Assembly: GCA_009829735.1 (NCBI GenBank)
Contig: CM020618.1
Span: 36,990,894 to 37,054,893, forward strand
Origin: Pyropia yezoensis
Taxonomy: Eukaryota > Rhodophyta > Bangiophyceae > Bangiales > Bangiaceae
DNA: 64,000 nucleotides
Direction: 5' to 3'
This document shows positions 20,090 through 29,694 of this stretch, piece by piece (within the stretch, counting starts at the first letter, position 1; each line of letters begins with the position of its first letter). The notes beneath the pieces were generated by a model. The model did no database searches, was not told the origin of the DNA, and was given only the letters and a program-made list of their open reading frames with translations. Made by a program: the position numbers and the translations under genes.

Positions 20090-22537
20090 TCAGTGGGTAG
20101 ACCCACTGCCCGAGGGAGGCCACTCACGCGTAAGCGCGTAGACCTCCGTGCTCCACCGGTCGGCAACGTCACGACGGTCGACCACCCGAGTTACCTCGGT
20201 GCATAGCTGGACGAGGGTGCTGCGGCCAGCCTCCACGTCCTCCAGAGCTTTCTGGAGGCGGTCCAGCACGCCACCGAAGCAACGCGCTGACCCAACCAGC
20301 GCAGCACCTGGGGGGATATCCCCCCAGCTAACAGAGAGACCCCCACGCATTGCGCGGGTAACAAGGGCGTCAACGCCTTCATACCAGAGACGGGGACCCC
20401 CGTCATGTAGGACAGGGGCGGGAGGTGACACTGGCGCAGCCAGAGGAGCCACAGGAGCCGACACGGCTACCACCGGAGCCGGTGGCACCTGATACGAGGC
20501 CCGGTAGGACCCTACCGAAGGGGCTCCACCGTAACCACGGCGGTACTCCGCCCGACGACGGGACACCTCACGCTCCCCACCCACAGAGCCCCACTCTCGG
20601 GGACGACGGCCTACCGCCGCCGGCATCGGGTTACCGAACCACGGAGCAAGGACCTGAAGAGGGTCATGGATAACCATGGGAATACCCAGGTCAGCAACAG
20701 CCTCGGTGGATGCCCACCCATGGCAACTGGGCTCACCCGGCTGAGTACGCCGGACACGCAACGAGTGACGAGGCAAGGGGGAAGCCCCAGCCTGCGGGTC
20801 CCGGTACGGGGGAAGTTCCAACACCCCAGCCCAGTTCACGGCATCGTGAACAGCCAGCAGGGCTTCGAACTCCCGGGCCAACCCGGTCTTGGCGGCTATC
20901 AGATCCACGCCCAACTGCGCGATGTGCCGACGGACACCCGTCGGAAGATGAAACAGACGACCCTGCCGGCGGACGGACAGCAAGAAGGATGAAGCCTGCC
21001 CGAGGGTAACCTCAAGGGTGAAGGTACCCTGCAACGGGTGGACCGGTCGCGAGGCCAACACACTCCCGAAGTAGCGAAGGCAGGAGCCGGTGTCAAACCG
21101 GAAAGCAGGGGCGGGTTCCCACCCCTCCTGCCATAGCGGCGGGCGCACGGGAGTGTATACCGGAGCACGACCGTTGCCGGTCTGCAACGCACACGTTATA
21201 TCCGTGCGGAACGCATCGGCCATGACACCATGGTTACGTCGCCAACTCGACGCCGACTTCAACCCCGCCATGGGCGGGTAGGAAGCCGTCAACGACAGAT
21301 ACGGGGGTTCCCCCGGGTAGTAGTCAAAGTCGGGATACCGACCGGTACGGCTCACCGTCTCCCCAAACGCAACCGGCTCCGCCGCCGCCGCAATCCCCCG
21401 AGCACTAGCCGGGTAGTCAATCTCCCGCGGCAACGCGGGGGCAATCAAGTCGCAGACCCCGAAGTTGGGGTCGAGGTAGACCTCACCCCGTCCCACCCGG
21501 GTGCGCCAGAGCTGCGCATGCCGGTCGTCCGGCTGACTCAGGATCCAATGGTGTTCCACCCGGACCGCGTTCGGCTGGTTGACCAGCCGCACCATCTCCC
21601 GCTCCCAGCACGGGTCCACCTTGACGCGCCGGGAGGATTCTCCACGGGGATGCACCAGGTGGAAGTCCACCCGCATACGCCCATCGGACTCCATCGACTC
21701 TTGCACCGTGAGGCCTCGAACCCGAGCCACCAAGTCGGACACCGACATGGCGGGTTGACCCGCCGCCACGGCGACGCCGCCACCCAACGGGGCAACCCGG
21801 GCAGGACCAGGAAGAATCGGGGGCGCCGGGGGACGCACCACCGGCAGAGGGGCCGACGTCGGAGATGGACGAGGCCGAGGAGGAAGAAGAAGGGCGGGCG
21901 CCCGCCCGGAGTAACTCCCGGTGTCAACCGCCATGGGAGAAGGAGCGTCTTGACCGCTCGACACCCGCGGCACCGCAGGTATGGTACCGGCGCCGGCACC
22001 ACCCGTCGGCGTAGCCCCCGCCTCGGAAGTGGAAGGCACTTGGACAGCCTCCGGAGCCGGAGCCCCGGCCGTGCGGACACCCGCACCGTCTTGACCCACC
22101 GCACCGGGTGTCGCACCGCCACCACCACCCGCGTCAACGTCGGGACCGCCTCGAGGAGTCACCGCCCGGACCCCCGGACCACCTTGACCAGCCGGAGTCG
22201 GCTGCGGGTCGCCACCTCCGCCGCAGGGCGGACCATCTTGAGGTACCTGCGGTGAGCCGGCACCGGCACCAGGCTCCATCCGGGCAGCCGGCAGAGAGGG
22301 GGTAGAAGCCGCCACGCGCGGTTGACCACCGGGTTGACCTCCGGCCGACGGCACCGTCGTGCCGCTGCACACGGACGACAGTCCTCCGGCCGACAGACGG
22401 ACGGACACCGCAGGCCCGTCGTCGTCAGACGAGCTCACCCCGTAACGCGCGGCGTCGGGACCGACAGGCGCGTCGTCCTCCATCTCCTCCCCGATCAGGA
22501 GGTCTTCCTCCTCTTCAAGCACCTGTGGATAGGACAT
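20090..22537 (-). CDS. F1 extra ORF, right copy; unrecognised
   Basis: Inverse copy of 9614-12061, 815 codons, differing at about ten residues (for example CWERELV versus CWEREMV). The frame looks whole. Conservation of an uninterrupted 2.4-kb frame in both copies mainly reflects recency, so it is not by itself proof of selection. See the left copy for its parts. Confidence 0.6.
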   Translation of the reverse strand: MSYPQVLEEEEDLLIGEEMEDDAPVGPDAARYGVSSSDDDGPAVSVRLSAGGLSSVCSGTTVPSAGGQPGGQPRVAASTPSLPAARMEPGAGAGSPQVPQDGPPCGGGGDPQPTPAGQGGPGVRAVTPRGGPDVDAGGGGGATPGAVGQDGAGVRTAGAPAPEAVQVPSTSEAGATPTGGAGAGTIPAVPRVSSGQDAPSPMAVDTGSYSGRAPALLLPPRPRPSPTSAPLPVVRPPAPPILPGPARVAPLGGGVAVAAGQPAMSVSDLVARVRGLTVQESMESDGRMRVDFHLVHPRGESSRRVKVDPCWEREMVRLVNQPNAVRVEHHWILSQPDDRHAQLWRTRVGRGEVYLDPNFGVCDLIAPALPREIDYPASARGIAAAAEPVAFGETVSRTGRYPDFDYYPGEPPYLSLTASYPPMAGLKSASSWRRNHGVMADAFRTDITCALQTGNGRAPVYTPVRPPLWQEGWEPAPAFRFDTGSCLRYFGSVLASRPVHPLQGTFTLEVTLGQASSFLLSVRRQGRLFHLPTGVRRHIAQLGVDLIAAKTGLAREFEALLAVHDAVNWAGVLELPPYRDPQAGASPLPRHSLRVRRTQPGEPSCHGWASTEAVADLGIPMVIHDPLQVLAPWFGNPMPAAVGRRPREWGSVGGEREVSRRRAEYRRGYGGAPSVGSYRASYQVPPAPVVAVSAPVAPLAAPVSPPAPVLHDGGPRLWYEGVDALVTRAMRGGLSVSWGDIPPGAALVGSARCFGGVLDRLQKALEDVEAGRSTLVQLCTEVTRVVDRRDVADRWSTEVYALTREWPPSGSGSTH

Positions 22538-23225
22538 GATAACGGGTGCGGAGTCCCCCGCGCCCACAAGCCGTCGACGGCTACAACCCGGTACGGTGGG
22601 ATAACCGGGACGAGCCAGGGAAGCGCGGACACCCGCGCTTATGACCACAAACGGCCACGAGAAGCGCCGCAGGCACGCGGGTCGACCCGCGCCCCACGGG
22701 GCTACGACCGCGCTCCACCCAGGCACCTGGGCGGGACGGGGCCACACCCACACACGGGGTAAGTAAGGGGGGTCACCCCCAACCGCCCCCACGCAACGCG
22801 GGCAGCCCCCGCCCCCCACTCAATCGTCCACACGAGAGGGGCCCCCCTACCACCAGGCACCTGGTGGCGGATCCGCTTGCACCACCCCTCGGAAAGGGGG
22901 GGCGTGAACAGCAACCCGCATCGGGAATTTAACGGTCCGGAAAACGGATCGTGTGTGTACCACGCAACGGGGGGCACCCCCCTCAGACAACCTCGAAAAG
23001 GGGTGTCTGTCGCGACGGGGCGCAAAGCCCCACCCGACGGGTAAACGGTCACGCGACCCACTTACATTCGGTACCCCGAATGCAACTCGACCCGAGGACG
23101 GGCCGAATCTAAGGGGGGGATATGTAGCAATATGGTTGTCCGTATTGTGACCCTAATATCAGGGGGGCTACTTCTAACCCTTAACTTTCAATTTGATAGT
23201 TCGTACTGGTCACGGTATCTATAAG

Positions 23226-25797
23226 TTACGTATGACCAGAGGGACTTGCATCTTGGGGTGGAGGGTAGTTAGTAGTGTCTCCGAGGGTTTATAACGAGGG
23301 GGCCGGTGGCGAATCCACCGCCGGCCAAGGTAGAACAACAAACCCCTCCCATTTGGGCTCCCATCTTGGTCCCGTGGCTTGCGCTCCAAGGACAGCAACC
23401 TTGGCCTCCCGGTGACGTTGGTGCCGATCCCCCTTGGTGAGTGTTCCCTGAGAGTGGACGTGCGACGGATTCCTATTGTGCTACACGGAGTCCCCAACTC
23501 GAGGGTGGGCACCGAGCCACCACCAGCCGTAGAAGTTGCCCGAGGAGGAATGGCCGGAGTAGTCGGCGACCGGATGACAACGCCAAGAGCCGCAGCAGAC
23601 AAGCGAGGTGCCGGAGGAGCCTGGAGCACCGGTACAGGTAGAGCTGGGCGTACACGTGCCGGCGACCGCGAAGGCGAAGCAACCGGTGCGCCAGGCGCAA
23701 CTAGAGGAAGTTGAGCCGCTGCAGACGCCCTACCGACCGCCGCGGCCCATCCAGACTCTTGCACCGGCGGCCCAGTCGGCAGAATATCCAGAGCGGCCGG
23801 CGCAGGAAGACCTTCCAGCTGCGGCCACGCCGGCAGCTGCGTCGCCAGCTGCACCTTGGCCGGAGAAGACTGGTAGACCACCCGCACCCAACCCGAAACA
23901 TCTCGACGCGGGCTGTTCTGGTCGGCAATCATGTTCAAGAAGCTCCGGTCATGCGCCGGGAGTTGATTCCGGATGTCGATCATCGCCTGGAAGAGCTCCT
24001 TGTACTCCTCGTCCTGGCTGCACAAGAAGTCGACGGTCAGCTTGTCGACGATCCAGACCATCACGAGGTATGGGAGAAGCCAGAGCCGGTTGGACACCAA
24101 GACCTCGTGGAGCCAGTGGTTGGCGGCCAAGACCGTCATCTCGGAGGTGTACATCATATGCGGGATGGAGTGGAAGAAGCCTTTGGTCGACGCCTGGGTC
24201 AGGGCATCCAGGAAGTACCACGTAGAGGGGATGCTAGACGGAGCAAACCCGACCGGGATCTCGACTTCCTGCTGCTGCGGGATGACCTTGGGGTAGTACG
24301 CCGCCCAGTTGGCCTTGTCTAGCTTCCAGAACTCTTGGTGGTTGCAGCTCTCGATGTAGTCCCGCTGGCGCTAAAGCCGCTCGCCTTGCTCCCGCGCCGG
24401 CAGCATGGAGTACTTCCGGGTCAAGGAAGGCGGCTCCAGAGCGACCATGCTCGGACGGGGATCACAATTCAGGCTCCCCGACCCCTTGAGCGCCTCATCC
24501 CAGACCTTGAGCGCCCGGCGGACGTGACCTTCCTCCTCTGGCCACCGGAGAACGGACGAAGACACGTGGCGCTCGGTCACGGGAAGATCCAGCACCAGCG
24601 CGAAGGGGAGATCCTCCAGACGGGCAACCCAAGAGGAACCCGAAAAGCTGTGGGAGCGGTCTTTAGCCAGGCGCATCTGGTCCGCCGCGTGGAGACGCGT
24701 CTTGTCGATCTCCGTCAAGACCCCGCGCTGGAGTTCCTTGGGCCAGATGACCAGACAATCTTACTGGCACTGGGCCGCGCTGGCGTTGCCAACCACCGTG
24801 GAGTAGCGCCAGGCCGCCAGAGGATCCTGCCCAAGAAGCATCTCCGGGAGACCCGCCGGGGGGGTCTCGACCGGGAGCGACGCTGGAGCCGGGGGAACTC
24901 GATCCATCTCCGCCGTGACGACCGGCGCCGGCATCGACACCCGAGGAACCGGAGGCAGGAGAGGGGCACGGCCACCCGAGCTCTCCTCCGCAACACTCGC
25001 CGCCGGAGCCACGGGCCCAACCAGGATCTCGGAGCTGGACATGTCGTCCAGAATCCGGGGGAACGGGAAGGTCAAGGTCAAACTGAAGGAGGGGGCAAGG
25101 CTGGAGAAGGTGATCACGCTCGGGGTGAAAACGCTCGACCTCAGCACCGGTGCAGACGTGCTCGAGGCTGCGCACGGTGGCACCTGGTACGGCCCGAGGA
25201 TGTGCCGGACTAGGGAGGGAGCTATGTAGCATCCCTGGCCCCGACTTGGCGCCGACCCGGGATGGCGACGAGAGGGCACCAGGTGCCAGAACACGCCCGC
25301 CGTGTGGTGATGGTTGGCGGCCGTGGCCCGTGCCCGGCACTGGGATGCGGTGGACTACGCTATCCGCAAGTGGGAGAGGGATTTCTTATGGGTTTTTGCA
25401 TATTTGTGAGGGACTTGATTAGAGAGAATTTGAGTGTGAGATTAATGAGTGGGAATAGAATTAGTAGTGATAGTGGCCCCCGACCTGACGAGGTTAGACT
25501 CGGGTCGGGGCCACTCGGGGGTATGGGGGGGCTACCTGGCCAGAGTGCCGAGGCTCCCCCAGATGCACGTTACGAGGGACAGCGAGGCGCCCTTGGCCCG
25601 CGCCCTCAGGAGAAAGACAACTGCGCGTTTGCTTTCCTCTTCCCCGTGTGCACTATCGTGCGTATCTGTTTGCTCTGCGAGCAGGCACGTGAGGCAACAG
25701 GCATACCACTCGCGTAGTTCCCCTTTCTGTGTTACCTGTCCCTTTCCCCCGAGGGATACTGACACGTGTCTGAGAGGATCGAGTTTTATACCACGTC
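23226..25797 (+). mobile_element. Ty3/gypsy element F2, right copy, internally deleted
   Basis: Strand is that of pol. Left part (about 23226-23490) is the pol-start side and is about 99% identical to 8665-8930. The right part (about 23490-25797) holds the extra ORF and terminal repeat of a diverged F2 copy. Nearly all of pol (about 3.8 kb relative to the left copy) is absent. The outer end at 25797 is the same terminal-repeat end as at 2500, here flanked by unique host DNA. Broken. Confidence 0.8.
23490..25042 (-). pseudogene. F2 extra ORF remnant, right copy
   Basis: Starts at the ATG at 25042 (MSSSEIL...) and follows the F2 extra ORF at 3259-5376 up to the internal deletion. Roughly 80% of residues match the left copy, much lower than the 99% of the adjoining F1 arm. 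It is broken, with several breaks. Confidence 0.7.
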
Positions 25798-26617
25798 CCT
25801 CCCTGCACTTCGTGTGGATCCCATTGCTTTGACAGGGCTCCCTCCACCAGACGAGAGCATGCCACAGCCACACAAAGTCAATTGCGCGGGCGCTGCCCAG
25901 CATGATGAGCCGGGAAGCTGTTGCACAGGAGATCCACGACCAGCGATCGGAGGTCGAAGCCTCAATCTCGTGGCTCCCCGCGGCGTTGACTGTGAGCGGC
26001 ATTTCTCGATCGAGCTCTGCGAGGTTCAGTGTCACGAGACGCGAGCAGGACTTGGACCCTCGCCTATACACGTTTCTGGTCTCAGAACTGAGTCATGTCG
26101 GAAGCCCCTGTGGCGCGGGGTTCAGATCAATTTTTTTTGCTCTTGATGGCTGCTGCCTTTGCTGAGCCACTCACAGGGAGCCACGCCTCTCAGACAGTCA
26201 GTATCTCAGGCCTGCTCACGTTTTGTGTGGCAGCTCTGGCTCACGTCGGTGGCGCAGTCGGCTGATGAGGAGAGGCGAACGTGCTCATTGGCCCACGCTT
26301 GGCTTGCAGTTGATGCCACGAAGACAAACAGCTGCATGAGATATTGTGTTCCGAGATGTTCCATTTCACTTCTGAGAGTGTGTACCTCGGCGGCCTATCG
26401 GACACAAGGATCATTCATGTCCGACGTCCATTTGCGCAATCAAATTCTTGTTTGTGTCTTGTTTGCATCACGTCAAGTATGCATTTGACACAATAGCTTC
26501 ACGTTCACCATTGTGACACATCCACCTTTTGGAGGAAGCAAAATAGAGGGTTTACACCAAAGGAGTTAGGCGGAACTCGCCCCGCGGGCGTGGCCAAGCT
26601 CCCCCGCCCCCCCTCCT
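25798..26617. other. Host intergenic sequence flanking the retroelement nest
   Basis: Lower GC than the rest of the host part. Short ORFs on both strands show no recognisable product. Begins directly at the F2 terminal end. Nothing further is seen. Confidence 0.4.
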
Positions 26618-27482
26618 GCGCAGTGGGGCTTAAACCATGTACCTTACGGAAGCCACATTTTCCTGTTTGTGCCTGTAAACACGTGTTGGACGACCCTGTT
26701 CAACCCTGTTCAGACGTACATCTGGCTCCAAAGGGTGCTCCGAAAGCACGATTTTTCGTGCATCCGAGCACATTCGGTACAATCTCCCTGCATTCTCCGT
26801 GAGAAATGCAGCAGGCGCGCGGGTAATCGAGCATTTTCGCATGGACCCTGCACTGTGCCCGTACAGAAATGCAGGTTTTACGAACTGAGTCGGGCAGCGT
26901 TTTTCGCACCATGCATGAAGACGTGAGCGGGTACGCTGCGGGGGTGGTGTATATAACCCTATAGGGCACGGAGCACGTATGAGGCGAGCGAGCTGCCCAA
27001 GAAAGGCACTGCATGGCGCTTGTCATGGGCAGTGCTCCTGTTCCGTGCATGCTTCTCTGCTGCATGGCAGCTGATTGTTGCACGACTTCTGGTGCTTGAG
27101 GCTCAAAATCCAAACAGGCTGTAAGTGTTTCTGATACGTGTGGATCACGCGTCGTGGCAAACTTCACATGCACAAATGAGCGCGACTCCCGACACTTCCC
27201 AAGAGACGAAGGGCTTTAACTGGTCGGGGAGGTGTCGGCCAGCGAAACCCCTTCGTACGTACCTCGACAAGGTCGTTCTCATGCTCCTCACAAAAAATGA
27301 CGACTGGCCAGTTCCTCCCCTTCTGGGGGGAGCGTAAATGCAGAGAACCTGTAGCGCATGAACGTGAGAAGAGGCGTTCTTGAGCCCTTTCGGCCACGTT
27401 GCAGCGCATGTGCAGCGGCTGCAAAAGCCGCTGCACGTCAAATCGGCGGTCTGTAAGGTACACGGTTTAAGCCCCGCTGCGC
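26618..27482. mobile_element. Non-autonomous DNA transposon (MITE-like) with 33-bp TIRs
   Basis: Left end 26618-26650 and right end 27450-27482 are inverted repeats of 33 bp with three mismatches, all transitions. Each begins GCGCAG(T/C)GGGGCTTAAACC from the outside. The 865-bp body has no credible transposase. It contains an 11-bp perfect hairpin at 27410-27436 near its right end and a TATATAA box at about 26950. No clear target-site duplication is visible (outer bases ccctcct and tgtgacc differ), so the superfamily cannot be assigned. The mismatches suggest moderate age. Confidence 0.7.
27410..27436. repeat. Perfect 11-bp stem hairpin inside the MITE-like element
   Basis: GTGCAGCGGCT, five-base loop GCAAA, then its exact reverse complement. 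It lies 14 bp inside the right terminal inverted repeat. Confidence 0.75.
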
Positions 27483-27700
27483 TGTGACCTTCTTGTGCGT
27501 CTTTCACTCTGTCACGGATGAGCGTGCAGCGGCGGCAATCTGCCGGCCGGTGAAGGGGTCCTCACCAGTGCACAGGCGAATGGGTGACTGTGGCCACCAA
27601 TGGGAACAGCAGACTCTGGAGCTGGAGGAAGGGCGAAAGAGGGGAACAAAGAGGAGGGTGCGCACATGCTCCCCTTTTACGTGTCCCTGTTGACGCTGCG

Positions 27701-28803
27701 CTAGTCCTCGCGCATCCGAGAAAGAATCTGGAGGATGTACATGAAAAGGTTGATGAGGTCGAGCTGCGCAGTGGTGAAGAAACAGCAGAGATTGGGCAGT
27801 GCAATTGCAAGGCGTGTGCGCTTGCAGCCCGTGGACACACAATGAAAAACGGCACGAGACGAATGGCAAAGTCAGTAGTGGAACAAAGGCGCAAAGAGAC
27901 ACCGCCCACAGGAGGCAGCGACAGGGCACCGCACACGCAAGAAACAAGCAAGGGCCCCGACAGATAAGCCCCGCGCGTACCACCCCCACCACCCAGACCC
28001 AGTCTCCCTCCCCCACCCCAGCACCAACACAAGCCACGTACATAGAGGTTGACCGCAGCCAGCGCCCACTCGTCGGGTCCCAACTGGTTCATAATCACCG
28101 ACGTGTCGTAGAGAATGTAGCCGGTAAAGAGGAGGGCCCCCCCCACCGAAATGGCAAAGCCAAACGTAGAGTTCTCCGCCCCCCCCAGGCCAAACAGAAA
28201 GTTGAGCACCGACGCCCCAAGGATGATAAGGAGCCCCGCAAAGAGGAAGCCGCCCAAGAACGAAAAGTCGCGCTTGGACACGAAGCAGTAGACGGTCAAC
28301 GACACAAACACCAGCATCGTCAGGCCAAACGCCTCGAGCACCAGGTCCCCGATCCCCCGCTCCGCGTACATCGCACAGATGGTGCCGACCATGTACGACT
28401 CGGCGGCGGTAAAGCCCGCCAGCATGTACAGGTTCATGGGGTGCTGGTCCTTCGTGGCCATCAGGCCAAAGAGGAAGCCAAAGGTGGCAATCATGCCCAC
28501 AATCGTCATGGGGCCCTGGGCGGCCAGCACAAAGTGCCGCACGGGGTCCGCCAGCATAAAGAGGCCCGCCACGCCGACGGTCATGGCCAGCTGCAAAGAC
28601 AGGATGGTGTAAACCTTGCGGAGGAACTGCAGGCGCACATACTTGTCCGACGTCCCCACCGACGTACCGTACGAGAAGTCATCGTCCATGCCACTTGCCG
28701 CGCCAGCAGCACCGGGCACGGCCGCCGCAACGGGGTCATAGTGGGACTTCCCCGACGAGCCGCCGCCAGCCGAGTCAGGCCCGCGCATGTCTATCGTCGC
28801 CAT
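27701..28803 (-). CDS. TMBIM / Bax inhibitor-1 family protein (two exons)
   Basis: Exon 1 28803-28042, intron 28041-27764 (278 bp, GTACGT...GCGCAG, phase 0), exon 2 27763-27701; 274 residues. The family forms seven-helix calcium-leak channels of ER/Golgi membranes that restrain cell death. About 50 N-terminal residues are soluble (Gly/Ser/Ala, then DDDFSYG). Seven hydrophobic helices follow. The last is encoded by exon 2 after the hallmark sequence NLYLDLINLF, which is only restored by splicing. TGYILYDTSVIM precedes it, with the family's conserved acidic residue. It looks nearest to the Lifeguard/TMBIM4 branch, which is inference. The start was chosen at MATIDMRG because upstream in-frame codons lack protein character. 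Read through without splicing, the intron gives no plausible product. Confidence 0.92.
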
Positions 28804-29694
28804 GGCCGCAGGCAAAGGGGAAAGAGAGGGGGGACGAGGGGGGACGAGGGGGGGGTTCAAGGGGAAAGAGAGGCCGACAAGGGGAGCCAATAAAGAGACG
28901 ATGGGCCGAGGCGCGCACAACGGGGTTGGGGCACGGAGCACCACCAGCGGCGGTTGCTGGCCAGCCAGCCCTTCGAGCGTCACTGCTCCCTCGGTCCCAG
29001 GAAACGCGGGCGCGTCATCCCCCCCCGCGCGCAGCCTGCAGCGCGAGGAGGGGTTGGAGTCACCCAAGGAAGCAGCGTGGCATGGGCCCGTAGGCCAATC
29101 AGCGTTGGTATTGCTGGTCAGTTCCGAAGGGCGACCGAGGGCACTGTCCGCCAATTAGAGTGCGGCTTCTTGCACAGCGGCAACCTTGTCAATGCCCAAT
29201 GGTTGGTCGTCGTTGTTCCACGTTGCAGTCCCAGGGCCGAACTCTCCAAATACTTCAGAACTCGACAAGACTTATGGCGCGTTGGTCACCCAGCAGATCC
29301 TGGATCTGTTCGAGTCAACCTGCACTTCTCATTTCGTCACTTCGAGTTTGTCTTGCAGACAAGCGTGCCGCGGTGCGTGGGGGGTGCGGGCGAACATTCC
29401 ACACGCATTCCACACGCGGCGGTCGAGCCCCCGCTTGTGGAGAGAGCGCCCCCTTTACGACAGCCCGTCGCGATCGAAGCATCTCTCCACCAGCGGCTGC
29501 CGCCGCACCGCGCCAGCGTCGGTGGCATCCCCATCGGCACGGCCGCCAGTGCTCCTTAACGCCACGGGGGGGATCTCTCAGCGTGGATCCCTTCCCCCTT
29601 TCCCTCTTCATCGCCCTCCCTCCCGCGACTACCATCTGCCACCAAGTGTCGTGACCGGCTTTCCCCCCCCATTCCCCCCCCCGCCGCCGTCGCA
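28804..29694. promoter_or_regulatory. Divergent promoter region between TMBIM gene and beta-helix gene
   Basis: About 890 bp separate two divergently transcribed start codons. Long pyrimidine-rich tracts lie directly before both ATGs. No clear TATA box. A bidirectional promoter is possible but unproven. Confidence 0.35.

Larger units (their letters stand above)
17786..23225 (+). mobile_element. Ty3/gypsy element F1, right (inverted) copy, truncated by gap
   Basis: Inverse copy of 8931-14356. Contains the pol 3' half on the plus strand (17786-19609), the hairpin-repeat region, the extra ORF on the minus strand (20090-22537) and the leader/terminal sequence to about 23225. About 99% identical to the left copy. 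Gag, protease and most of RT are lost in the gap. Confidence 0.85.

Noticed and set aside
28804-29154. N-terminal extension of the TMBIM frame
   Set aside because: The codons upstream of MATIDMRG have no family similarity and read as a pyrimidine-rich leader.
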